Source: Craspedostauros australis (Eukaryota; Bacillariophyta; Bacillariophyceae; Mastogloiales; Achnanthaceae). From it: a stretch of DNA of 64,000 nt. Every line of letters begins with the position of its first letter. The stretch's first letter is position 1. This document shows, piece after piece, positions 45,201-54,850 of this stretch. The DNA lies in the NCBI GenBank assembly GCA_026770025.1, contig JAMXDE010000009.1, forward strand, positions 124,001 through 188,000, read 5' to 3'. Under the pieces are notes generated by a model. That model made no database searches. It was not told where the DNA came from and was given only the letters and a program-made list of their open reading frames with translations. Both the position numbers and the translations under genes were made by a program.

Positions 45201-47408
45201 TTCCTCGAGTCTCTGGTATCTCTCGTGATCGCGATTGAACAAAACATCCGCATGTCCGAGGGCTGCGCGGGTGGCACAAATCCTGCCTTGATGCAACAGC
45301 TCAAGCTTTCTCTGACATCCATCCTGGACCAAATAAATGCGGCGTTCATGGAAGGGATCGCCGAATCCATGAAATTCCAACAAATCGACGGAACGTCAGC
45401 ATCATCATCGCCACCACGAAGCAACGCACATCTGTTGTTATCGATCGCGCGTCGTGGATGGATCAATCGGGGCATCTCTGCAGTCGGGAAGCTGCTGACC
45501 CACGAGGTTGCCGCTGGAGTAATCACGGCATCTGTCGACATTTCCAGAATCCGATACCTCATCTTCGCCATGGTCGGACGCTTGGAACACGGCAACGAAT
45601 CCCTTGCCGCCATCCTGTTCAGTCAGGATCTGCTGTTTCAGCTCACCGGGAACCCGCTGCTGCAGTCGAGGGTCAGCGCCGGTGATGAAATGAACAGCGG
45701 TAGTGCTCATTCAGACGCGCGAACACTCACAGCTGGCGATAGCGGCACGGGCAATATTGACGCTAATGTCAATGACAACGACGACGGGTCGCCGTTCTCG
45801 GCGGAATCAGCATCGCCAATATCATCCATGTTCCTTGGCGAGTTGTGTGGAACTCCAAGCGCAAGGAAGCAGTTGGACCACTCATTCAAGCTCCATCACG
45901 GCTTTGGAATCACTCCGGAGGGTTTCGGTGCGTTTGCATTGGATTCCTTGCTGAGCACATCCGACCATGGCGGTGGCCACGACTCGCAGGGAAACAGCGG
46001 AGACGGCGGCGCCGAACGTGACACCGATGACAACGCGCGCGCAAGCAGCACCTTCACCTTGCCCATGGGAAAGCAATGGTTGTGGCAGACTCTATCAGGC
46101 TTTGTGCAGGTCAAGGATGCCAGCCGCGTCGACCAAGGCAGCGGCGAAGCAACCAAAGTCGTCGCCGCAACTCTGGGGATTATCCTGGAATTGGAGCAAG
46201 TAGAAGACTTGCACGCAACACCAAGGCCAATGTCAACGACGGCAGTGGCAACGGAAACAGGGACGAAAGCGACAAGCGGCAGCACTACACACGAACAAGT
46301 GCAGTCTACAGCCGGGTACGCTCCAAGACTTTCGCTGGGTTCGAAGATGTACTACTTGATGAATGTATGCCTCCATCCCGAGTCTGTGCTTCGCGAAGAT
46401 CGCGTCACCGAAACGGCAGAATCGATCCTGCAGCGATATCTTCCGTACTTCAACATGGACGATGATGCGCGAGGCAGGGAAATACTGGTGGACTTCGCGA
46501 CTGCGTGCGTGGAGCATACCAGCCCTGGCAAAGATAGAAAGTCGCACTCGAAAGCATCCCAAGCGGGAGGATCGGAGGCTGCGCCGAGTCCATCGCCATC
46601 GGCCACTGCTGCCAATGCCACCGCAACATCGACACCAGCAGCAGCGGCGGGGGTAGGAGGAGCAAATCCCTTCGATGACAAGCTGAATCCTCAGGAGGAA
46701 CAGCTGATGGCATTCTTCAACCCGAATATTGGAACGGGCGGAGTGTCATCTGACGGCATCAAGTCGTTGGAGGCATTCCTCGAGGATCTGGCGAATGCGT
46801 ACAAGGATTACGGTGCCCAGTACGATTTCTTCACCATGATAGTCAGGCTGTTCTTGCTGCCACTGTTCCCGGGCCGCATCCGATGCCGTGCGATCGACGA
46901 GCTGAGGAGCATCGCGCATCTGCTGACGTTGCCCAGAGAGATAGATGACGCAAGCGCTGAGGACTTGAGCGTGTTGCTGGCACAGAGCATGCTTGGTGGG
47001 CTGCCTAGCGCCGATCAATCCAAGCGCGATGATGCTGATGTCCTGGACGCTGTCACTCTCCTGATCAGCCCATCGAATGCGATTCGGCCTGCTGATGGTT
47101 ATATCGTCCTTCTCGGAGTCGGCATGCTTGTTCGGTGCGTTGCCACGGCAGCATCTCGCTGTGGCGGGAGCAACGCCGCGATTCGATCCAGATTGCTGAA
47201 GGTGCACCGCAATCTGGCTGATGCAGTCATCGAACTTGCCAGCGCTCTGCTTGAGGCGGATGGGTCGAAACAGGCACTGGTCGGCTTGCTCATCGGTGCT
47301 TACACGGCTGGCCGGTTGGACGTGCCTTTCCGCAATCGTGAGACCATCAGCCGCAATGTCTTGGATGAGCAGTTGGTCAGGAAGTTCGGATTAGAAACTG
47401 AGAAATGA
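42264..47408 (+). CDS. RPAP1 (RNA polymerase II-associated protein 1) homologue
   Basis: Single-exon 1714-aa protein. RPAP1 (plant IYO/MINIYO) is linked to assembly and nuclear import of RNA polymerase II and to transcription elongation. The N-domain hallmark is at about residues 208-237: MSKADIQESLNEISAILSPQ followed by AISFLKRRG, matching the family's '…I…S.EI…LSP…I.FLK+R' helix. The central conserved block (about 610-760) includes GVIAAAGILAMIGQRSPGAA, VLTLLRTLARQSRVVAQAI and LQRQGLILWRTMLRYGLGLS. The C-terminal block includes FLEDLANAYKDYGAQYDFFT…LPLFPG…RSIAHLL, which corresponds to the RPAP1 C-terminal region. Long acidic and Gln-rich low-complexity inserts separate the blocks. No intron is needed. 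The first ATG is used. It converges on the gene at 47666 with 257 bp between stops. Confidence 0.85.
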   Translation: MMPSASRAGTKGGAAAGEGGPNALGALSLVGSVVERAPAQKSRRPFRRRAKKHADSSNGGGGNANANANRQSRFMASTPTSANVEVPASEVTSSDAPTGFPSLDHPIGTFVHQGRDQQGPAATHTRSKGTATTKAKDLPVGKADGDGRSQACNDDNEEDDEMPPLEGDDTNPDVSYEKQKDTHGEGMADGVPDPSNHSSNDASAMVTGMSKADIQESLNEISAILSPQAISFLKRRGAQKKNKQQQEQQQQGGKRVSFATPSYIVQKEATAPTNASASAHSVQSSEDSAARAPHAGTDQALASVQTYEQLDALYLEQKERSGDYDAVPHSTVPENETEFETACRLLRSTSPRQILWAVKVVTETLQSNRAEADQTMQQRQRPPPSTSPSLPKLPDLLAVSLRCILDQPTSKLNGFQLHSLVLQSLHSLVLLYSNRDHVVSVDMHHAIDTIEEDSVLGDATADNHDHHIHVTYLMDDAIPTPSLDKLYAPTTIEPVSNPNIPKSKTGEAAAYATNSSSTSANSDAKAFANDPMWTLLSKMKMIPRLAQLLKMGSSTIAKDLDDRTDEETKEDGDTGAGTDVPRSEQQSASAQSQRQQQQLHDDQAFPPEGVIAAAGILAMIGQRSPGAASAIMHHPTLISNLLDLSLRRQSYLQDNIGAAPVDDEETALPGGTQGGSNEFLARTIPAQYGADFAVLTLLRTLARQSRVVAQAIDEKDILLDLLPPLLCSTAQNQHEHSLQRQGLILWRTMLRYGLGLSGLSTMSTLSARHLAIGQWDSPKRNGERNSERVEYPLSNEFLSCFAEVLNCTKVLYSKPPAVIVASKLFNQAQVEALTLSTTVLSSTRSVSLSQLIDADTVEANIDGDSDANKVCSMLVWNAVRMRVLSAFLNLPPNPVQDTDAGDSKSSDSESIAAEDQVACLSKLFGWLRPDGLVEYAWKQLLPYVGAMDLTAQPVRFVDRSQGGQEVSLPSAQVEASCSAFLESLVSLVIAIEQNIRMSEGCAGGTNPALMQQLKLSLTSILDQINAAFMEGIAESMKFQQIDGTSASSSPPRSNAHLLLSIARRGWINRGISAVGKLLTHEVAAGVITASVDISRIRYLIFAMVGRLEHGNESLAAILFSQDLLFQLTGNPLLQSRVSAGDEMNSGSAHSDARTLTAGDSGTGNIDANVNDNDDGSPFSAESASPISSMFLGELCGTPSARKQLDHSFKLHHGFGITPEGFGAFALDSLLSTSDHGGGHDSQGNSGDGGAERDTDDNARASSTFTLPMGKQWLWQTLSGFVQVKDASRVDQGSGEATKVVAATLGIILELEQVEDLHATPRPMSTTAVATETGTKATSGSTTHEQVQSTAGYAPRLSLGSKMYYLMNVCLHPESVLREDRVTETAESILQRYLPYFNMDDDARGREILVDFATACVEHTSPGKDRKSHSKASQAGGSEAAPSPSPSATAANATATSTPAAAAGVGGANPFDDKLNPQEEQLMAFFNPNIGTGGVSSDGIKSLEAFLEDLANAYKDYGAQYDFFTMIVRLFLLPLFPGRIRCRAIDELRSIAHLLTLPREIDDASAEDLSVLLAQSMLGGLPSADQSKRDDADVLDAVTLLISPSNAIRPADGYIVLLGVGMLVRCVATAASRCGGSNAAIRSRLLKVHRNLADAVIELASALLEADGSKQALVGLLIGAYTAGRLDVPFRNRETISRNVLDEQLVRKFGLETEK

Positions 47409-47665
47409 TCACTGGTGATTGTTCGACGTAAGAAAGATCAAATAGCTCCCTCCATTTTTTGACGTTGATATCTCTGGCGGATCGTGAAATGATCAGGGCA
47501 CACAGCCGCGAGGGAAAAAATGTAGGCGCACATCACTGTTCGTCGGCATGTGCACTCCAGCCTTGCGGCGCAGGAGCCTTTTAGTGTGGAGCACGGTCAT
47601 GAGCCGGCTTTGTCAGTTTCTTGGTTGGTGTGTCTTGATGCAACTTTCCGCCTAGCGTCTTTCGA

Positions 47666-48601
47666 TCATGCCGCTGGGGCTGATCTGTCTCGGTAGAACA
47701 AGGCTGTTGCCCACACGATCACCCTCAGACCTTCTTGGATTGTTTGCTCGTGCTGGAATGGCGTCTGGTCCGGTAGCAGGAGATGGTGGTTGAATTGCTG
47801 CCAGCACAGCCACGCGTTCCACGAGTCTCCGAGCTCATCGTAGATATCAGCAAGGTTCATCCAGATGCCCAGGACGCGAGGAAGGTCCTGCATCCTCATT
47901 TGCGGGGGGAATGTTGCAATCAACGCGTAGGCATGCTTGTACAGGCTCTGTGCCGTGAGGAGGCGCGTTGTCTCCGAGCACAACGTCTGACTCTGTGCTG
48001 CATGTAGATGGTACGTCAGCGCGAGGTTGTAAATGACGATTGTTGCCAGCCACAGGAAGTGTTCCCGTGTCACCGCATCAACCACAAGGCTGGCATTGGG
48101 TACCCATCTCGCGTAGGTGTACATGATGAGGGACTGTCGTGTTCGGCGACTTGGAATTGAAACGGGCGCACCTTGCAGCAGGACGTCCGGAAGCGCAGTC
48201 GGTGCGTCACGGCTGTTGGTGCTGTGATCATGACGCGCGTGATGCACTTGGCTGCGGTGGGGGTTGCCATGACCGCCGCTGACACTGAATGCGCTTTCTG
48301 TGGCCACGCTCGCTGCATCATGAGTTGGATGGTGGGTGAGGCCGCTGTGGTCATTCTCATCTTGATCACCATTGCCATCGTTGCCGCCGCTGCCGAGATT
48401 AGCAATGCTTGTGTTGCTGTAAGAGCCGTTTGCTTGTCCCGATGCTGGTGGCGGGAGTGTTGAAGCCGTGAGGAATTGTCGGATGGAGCACAGGATTTCA
48501 CGGATGACTTCCTCAGCAGCAACAAAGTCTCCGTTCTGCATCGCGTAGACGCTCTCATTGCTGCTGGTGACGAGATCTGCCAACATTTGCGACGGCAACA
48601 T
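47666..48601 (-). CDS. tetratricopeptide-like protein of a diatom family (second copy)
   Basis: 311 aa from the ATG at 48601 (the frame extends two codons to a TTG, not a likely start). Helical segments follow the same order as the protein at 36718-38001: SSNESVYAMQNGDFVAAEEV, then ATIVIYNLALTYHLHAAQSQ, SLYKHAYALIATFP, VLGIWMNLADIYDELGDSWN and a final helix NAWLCWQQFNHHLLL. The first TPR-like pair is preserved, then a His/Ser/Asn-rich linker (about 60-130). Probable paralogue; both may act as protein-interaction scaffolds, with no known partner. Confidence 0.75.
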   Translation of the reverse strand: MLPSQMLADLVTSSNESVYAMQNGDFVAAEEVIREILCSIRQFLTASTLPPPASGQANGSYSNTSIANLGSGGNDGNGDQDENDHSGLTHHPTHDAASVATESAFSVSGGHGNPHRSQVHHARHDHSTNSRDAPTALPDVLLQGAPVSIPSRRTRQSLIMYTYARWVPNASLVVDAVTREHFLWLATIVIYNLALTYHLHAAQSQTLCSETTRLLTAQSLYKHAYALIATFPPQMRMQDLPRVLGIWMNLADIYDELGDSWNAWLCWQQFNHHLLLPDQTPFQHEQTIQEGLRVIVWATALFYRDRSAPAA

Positions 48602-49887
48602 CGACAACGAGCGGACGGGTGATGCAAGAGATGAAAGGATCGAGTCTCAACGGCGCTGTCCATGGGATTGACTTTGCGTCTGAGTTTGCTTTTTTGTGAT
48701 TGATGGGTGCCACGGCAAGGAACGTGCGCGCAGGAGTAGCAGGATCGTGGATTTACCACAAATCTGACAGAATAGAACACAAAAACGGCCAAACATCCCA
48801 GAGAGAGAGAGAAAGCGCAACCACCGTTCCGGCTCTGGCCTCGGTGGGCGGAGTGTGTGGACGGAGTGAGTGCCCACCTTCCCTTCTTGTAGTGGTCAAC
48901 GAGCGACCACAATTGATGAAGGGGAGGACTTGGCGAGATCTCGGCCACCTCGTTGCCATTGTGTTGGGCCAGTTGACAGCGCGAACACGTCGAATCATAA
49001 GTGTGACATAAACAGCAGGATACGAATGAGGTGTGGACAGACGAAATCACCTTTTCCCCTAACAAATTATGTGAGACAAATTGGTGTTTGCGCCTTGTTA
49101 GCTTGTCACGACTCCTTCTCTGTTCGCCAATTGGAGCACAGATGAGAGAGTAAATCCTGCGATGGTGGAGCGGTCACACTCTCCGTTTTCGCCGTGGATT
49201 TACTCATCACTTCTTGCGTACGCGTAGGAGTAGGAGTATGGCATGGCGCAGCATGGCATGGCATGGCATGACATGACACATAGTACTCTCGTAGATCGTA
49301 GTCCCCGTGCCGAGCAGCTCTCTCACTCTCATCGACAAGAGGGACAGAAAGAGAGAGCGACTGAGACGAGAGAACAACAACGTTGGTACCTCACAAGAAT
49401 GAGCCGATGGACCGAACGGACCTCGGGTCAACGCAACTTCAATGGGCTGCAAGGAACACCGAGACCCGAACCGGAGAAGTGATGGCTGTTGTTTGCATAC
49501 GCGACCCAGACACGCACAAACAAGGCGTGGGCTTAAATCAGCGGTAAGTGCGTCATGGATCCAATCACAGCCCCCATTCTTTCAATCCTCCTGGGGAGGA
49601 ACAGCACGGTTGCTGTGGAACAGCATTGGCAATAGGCAATCTCCACCACACCATTGCGCCAACCTTGCGTCGGAGGTGAAAGCCATGCTGTGCAGTATAA
49701 CCGATTGTAGCTCGTCGGAGCGTGGGCATGCAATCGAAAAGGAAAGCGCTGTTCTGATTCGGATCGACAGAAAGGGATGCCCAAAGCACCACGATCGCCA
49801 CTACAACCGGCATCATCGCAGACGGCACCGTTCACATCTGGCACCTACTCGTATGCGTGGTGCTCGTATTGCTCCTGAACAACAACA
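48602..49887. other. intergenic region
   Basis: Upstream region of the minus-strand TPR-like gene. It contains a (GA)n run near 48800-48815 and (ATGGC)n-like repeats at 49240-49270. No gene supported. Confidence 0.5.
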
Positions 49888-49889
49888 TA

Positions 49890-50509
49890 TCCCTAATGAG
49901 ATTTTGGGCCCCCGATGTGACAAATTTGGCACTTCACATTGATGTGACAAATTTGGATCGATGTGCCACATTTGTCACATCCAGTGTGTTCGCATCGGCC
50001 AGCTGAGGTGGTACTGATAATGTTTTTTCGACTTCCACACAGCGTTATCGCGGAGAGGCGCTTTTGTGTCCTCAAAACTCTTGATTGTTGTTTCTCCAGG
50101 ATTGGCGTTTGTGCTTCTCGTGGTTTCCGACGACGGTGAGACTATTCGATGCTTCACGGAACTTGTTTCAGTGCTATTTCCAAGCGAAGTCTGTGATTTT
50201 CATCCAATCATTGTCTTTCAACAGTGTCTATGCACGAAGCGTTCCGGCTTGTTGACAAATAATTCATTTATGGGGTATGTCCTTAGGGTTCTGAATTCCT
50301 TATGTGGCCTTGTTTGCAGCGGAAATTGCCTGCGCCAGAAGGTTCCAGTTAAACAATGAGAGAAGCCGCCACACTGGAGGACCATGTTGGTCTGGCATGC
50401 GATCTTGCCACCTACACGTGGAGGCCAAGTAGTGCTGTTGATGCGAACCCAAAAGAAGTGACAAATTTGGCACATGTGCCAAATTTGTCAGCAAAAAACT
50501 CATTAGGGA
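49890..50509. mobile_element. 620-bp MITE-like element with terminal inverted repeats
   Basis: Ends are inverted copies: TCCCTAATGAG at 49890-49900 and CTCATTAGGGA at 50499-50509. The next inner block, TGACAAATTTGGCA, is present at both ends. Each end abuts TA (49888-49889 and 50510-50511), consistent with a TA target-site duplication. The word tgacaaatttgg or its complement recurs at about 49918, 49942, 49967, 50459 and 50478, and the last two form an inverted pair around catg. No coding capacity. Size and TA duplication fit a stowaway/mariner-type miniature element, although the host transposase is not present here. Confidence 0.8.
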
Positions 50510-50511
50510 TA

Positions 50512-52563
50512 TAGACCGTAGTGCACCAGAGTGCGCTGCTCTACCCTACTCCATTCCACTTCACTCTGGTTTGCTCTGCTCTGCGAGTATTGGGCACACG
50601 TGCCTACGTACGAAGCTATTTTGTTTCCCTGGTATCATGAACAAGATGACTTCCTGCATTCGATACCGTCAAAATGCCAACACTCTCCAGATCCGATGCT
50701 GGCATGGCAACGTGAACGGAGCAGCCAAGCCGAGCAGCCGGAGCACGGCAGTGGCAAAATTTAGATGCTCGAGCTTGTGCTCTATCATGTAAAACACGAG
50801 TGATGATACAAATGAAGAGGCAAAAGTCACCAGGTCCGGTCAGGAGTGGCTACGCTACGACTACTATGTATTGTCAACGATCAGCACGAGCGATCTCATT
50901 GTATCCACAAAGAGTGGAGAAAGATCGCATGGTGCATGCAATACATATCGTGCTGCGAATACACAACGAGCATACTACGAGTAAAGCAATACATATTCAA
51001 CATGCTTGATCGGACATCCTTGGAGAGGCAACTATTTCCGCAGGCGTGCAGGCGCTACAAGTCGCACTGTGTTTGTGCAGATGCGAGCAGTCAGCCACCT
51101 ACGCGTATTCGCACCATTTCCATGCAATGCTTTCGATAGCTGTCAATCTACGGGTCCTCGTACCTGCTTGGAAACCTCCTCGTGGCTGTGGCAGTACTAG
51201 CAGCTCGTGAGCTATGTGCGAATAGCGGACCCCCGCCCGGTTCGGTCAAGGTGGAGTATGGAGTACTCCTGTGTACCCGTAGTTCTCTTACTGGATTGCT
51301 TTTGTTCCCACCCTCTACCATGAGCCCTTCTTCGCAGTGCCACGTCCACAGACATGTCCATCCACGGATCGTCGCAGTTCTCAAATCAGATCTTGGGGGC
51401 GACATGAACTTAGGCAGCAGGTGCCATAGATGTGGAGTGGAGCCAAGAACCAAAATCCGACCAGGCCTGAACGGTTAATCACCAACACCGCAAGGCAAGG
51501 GAAATCCACGACAGGAAACGTCAACATCAACCCCAAGAACTTGCGCCGCATGGACTGTGCCAACGCCCACAAAATCCAACCGTGGAACAAGAAGTGAACA
51601 TTCGGCTCCCTTGGCCATCATGGCAGCCTTCCTCGGCGTGGAGGCGAAATACATCGAAGACGGGAGCCAGAAAGAACAGAGAAGTTCTAGAGCAGGCAGT
51701 CAATCCCAACCCAACCGAGAGGCGGCATTTCTGCCTTGTTGTGTCCATTGCTCCAGAATAATACAAACACTATACTGCTATGTCCTCAATTCTGCACGAG
51801 CATGTTTCTTGTGTGACAAGACCAGAAACAGAACAACAATCTTTCTGATCTCTTTGTCTGTTCGGCGACACTACTCTGTCTCTGTCTCTCTTTCTGTCTC
51901 TTGCTGGAGAGAGTCGTGCTGATACCTCGTCGGATCATCAGCGACGATAAAGCAACAATGTAGGTGTCCTGCCATGCTTAGCTCGTGTCCTCCTCTGGGA
52001 CGGTGGCCACGGCACAGAGAGCTTTTCACTCGACGGTATACGCTAGTCGTATTCTTTCTGCTGTCTGTTGATCGTTCGTATCTCCGCAAGTGGATGGAAG
52101 TGTGCTCTGTTCGACACAAGTATACTTCCTCTAGGTTTACGACTATATTGTAATATCATCTTGTCTGATCGAATCGTGCATGAGGCCCTTGGTTCCCAAA
52201 CGTTTGTCTGTGCAAGGAGATGATCTGCAAAGTCGGACTTACTGATTTGGTTCGTTCTTGTCGAACATTACAGTTGTTCTTCGGCGTTCCCGTAAAGGCC
52301 TTCATCGCACATCGATCAACACGCACGACAATTGGAGACAAACCATTCTGAAACGGAACAAACACCAAGCCGCAAGCGCGTGAAGAAGTGGAAGCCGAGG
52401 CATCCAGCAGACCACAAGGAGCCGTCAACATCCCCATGCATACACTCGTGCTCGGATATTCCTATTCTCTTCCATCACTCAACCGGCGACTTCAGGGGCA
52501 TCATTCGCCATCACTTGCACAAGTGCTTGCGACAGAACTCGCAATCGGTGCAACACGGAGAGC
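50512..52563. other. intergenic region
   Basis: No supportable gene. The start carries ctgctctaccctactcc and gctctgctctgcgag low-complexity words. A ctctgtctctgtctctc-like repeat lies at 51868-51902. From about 52330 the plus strand becomes C/A-rich before the ATG at 52564. Confidence 0.5.
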
Positions 52564-54787
52564 ATGAACAGCAAGATGTCGAGCAAGCAGGGATCGCTGA
52601 AGAGGAAGTACAGCCGCGCGGATCCTTGCTCCAGCAGCTGCTTCAACAGGTTCCTTGAAAAGCGCGGGGGTGCGACGCTGCAGAACAGCTACATGCAGAG
52701 GGCGCAGGATGCTGTCCTAGCGCAGCATCACACGGAGGTGGAGCGGGACGATCTGCTGCTGAAGGAGATGAACAGTCTGACTCTGGAGGAGCGCAAGCGC
52801 GCCCAGGAGGACATCCACGGGGTCTCGGCCGTCAGCGATGAAAATCCGGAAATCATCAGTGCGAAGCTGGAGGAGATGGCACGCGAGATCACAAAGATCA
52901 AGGAGCGATCCGCCTACGAGAAGGCGCTCTTCATCAGCCCGAGATACGTGCACGACAAGAAGTTTCGCCTCCTGTTTCTCAGGTGCGACAACTTCGACGC
53001 GCGTCAGGCCGCATACCGCTTCGTTTGCTACTTTGAATTCAAGCTCTACCTCTTCGGTCTGGACCGTCTGTCGAGGAGCGTCGTCCAGAGCGACTTGGAC
53101 GAGGAGGACAGCGCGCTGCTGCATCGGGGCTACTTTCAGGTGCTGCCCGAGCCAGACCGATCTGGCCGGATGGTCGTGGTGGGTTACAACCGTGGGATGA
53201 TCTTCAAGGCCTGGAAGCAGCCGGTGAGTTGCTGTGCCTTTCCATTGGAAGAATCGGCTGGGCGTTCCGCAACGGGATCCTATATGCTGGATGAACCGTG
53301 GGAATACCCCAAGCCGATGGTGCGTTGTCAGCAGTGCAACAGATCGATGGAGCGAGTATCTGAATACTCATATTGTAATTCAGTGGTTGTGTGGTTTGGT
53401 GGGTAGCTGAGTTGAAGATGAATGCTTGCTTGAAGATAGATGGACAGCGGTGGCCGAGAGCAAGGCCCCAGAAAGATGTGTGATTTGCGCGCCATGTAGT
53501 TGATGAAATGATTCCCCATCTGTCTGTTGACTTGGTGGACCATTGCTTCGTTTGTCGAGGCCATGCTCGGCATTGCGATTGCGTACATTTCGACGCTCAC
53601 TCGCACGCGGCAGCACAAATGCAACTTGCCCTTTCAAACGAACAACTACCAACATCCAACCAAATGAACTACAAAAATGACAACACAGGCACGGGTGTCG
53701 TTCTACGTTCTGTCGAAGCTCTTCGAAAACGAGGCGGTTCAGAAGCGCGGAGTGGTTGCACTGTCGTACGATTGCTTCGATCATAGCTACTCCATTCCTT
53801 GGGATGGGGACATGATGACTGTATCCACGAAGTTCTGCTGCGCGATGCCCATGAAGCTTCAAGCGTTCCACTTCTGCTACAACAACATCACCGTGGCGCC
53901 AATGGTAAGTTGTATCATTCTGCTGCAGCATGTGGCCTGCATCCAGGTTCGTTGCTTTGCTCGATGGCTGTGATAGATATTGTTGTGATGTGATGTGCTG
54001 TGTTGCAAGCACCGCTTTGTACGTAACGCAATGATCAGCCCAGTTCGGTACTACCACGACCTTCAAGCATTCCCGTACGCGCCACAGGTACGAGTATTTG
54101 CCATCGACACGACATGGCTCTTGATCTAATTCCACTGCTTCACTCTGCACTACAAACAATGAAATGCTCTTGTCTACCATTGGCTGGTGGGAAATGCAGA
54201 TGGCGGTGATCAAATTGGCAATTGGCAAACAAGGGAGGATGCGTCTGAAGACCCATTTTGGTTCCAATATGGAGTGCCAATACGCTCTCTCAGCCTTCGG
54301 CATCCCAGTGCAGCATCTAATGAATCGCTGGGAGCCCAAATCCGAGCATCAAAAAGAGCATCAGGCTTGGCTGTCGCAGATGGCAATGAATGAAGAATTG
54401 GCATCCCTTGCTGTGGACAACGTCACGCCGACCTCTCGAGACATCGTGATGGGCCGCGGTCGGCCGTATCAGGAGTTTGCCGGCAACGTGGCACTGAAGA
54501 AGGTGATCGATGATCGCTTCGAGGAATACCAAACGAGCTTTCGGGTCGACAAGGTGGCACTGTTTCGGAGGGTGGTGCAAGATCTTCAAGCCGGCGGAGT
54601 GCGGTTCTTGGAGAAGAATCCAGAGGCGACGAAAGATGAGACTCAGACTGCACCCGAGTGGAGAGAGATCTCTGAGGAGAGAGCCCGCGGCAAGATCAGC
54701 CATGCATTCCGCAACAAGCGCGTACTGGACAAGTACCACGAGAACTTTCGCGACGAGTTATCGGATGCCGATGTAGGCAAGAAGTGA
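52564..54787 (+). CDS. CRAL-TRIO-like domain fused to DUF6824 (three exons), diatom family
   Basis: Exons: 52564-53223, 53689-53904 and 54200-54787; introns (465 and 295 nt) are GTGAGT…ACAG and GTAAGT…GCAG, all phase 0. The joined 487-aa protein reads through naturally at both junctions: …KAWKQP|ARVSFYVLSK… and …NITVAPM|MAVIKLAI…. Residues about 60-345 have the diatom CRAL-TRIO-like order: MNSLTLEERKRAQEDIHGV, YEKALFISPRYV…FRLLFLRCDNFDARQAA, FQVLPEPDRSGR, NEAVQKRGVVAL and HFGSNMECQYALSAFGIP. Residues about 367-463 are DUF6824: TPTSRDIVMGRGRPYQEFAG…KVALFRRVV…GGVRFLEKNP…RARGKISHAFRNKR. Such fusions are frequent in diatoms; function unknown, though CRAL-TRIO folds bind lipids. The N-terminal 40 residues are basic. 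Its stop lies 63 bp from that of the convergent CDIN1-like gene. Confidence 0.85.
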
Positions 54788-54850
54788 GAAAGCAACACTA
54801 GATGACGTACAATGGCAATTATGGTAACGAGTATATTCCGTTGTATGTTG

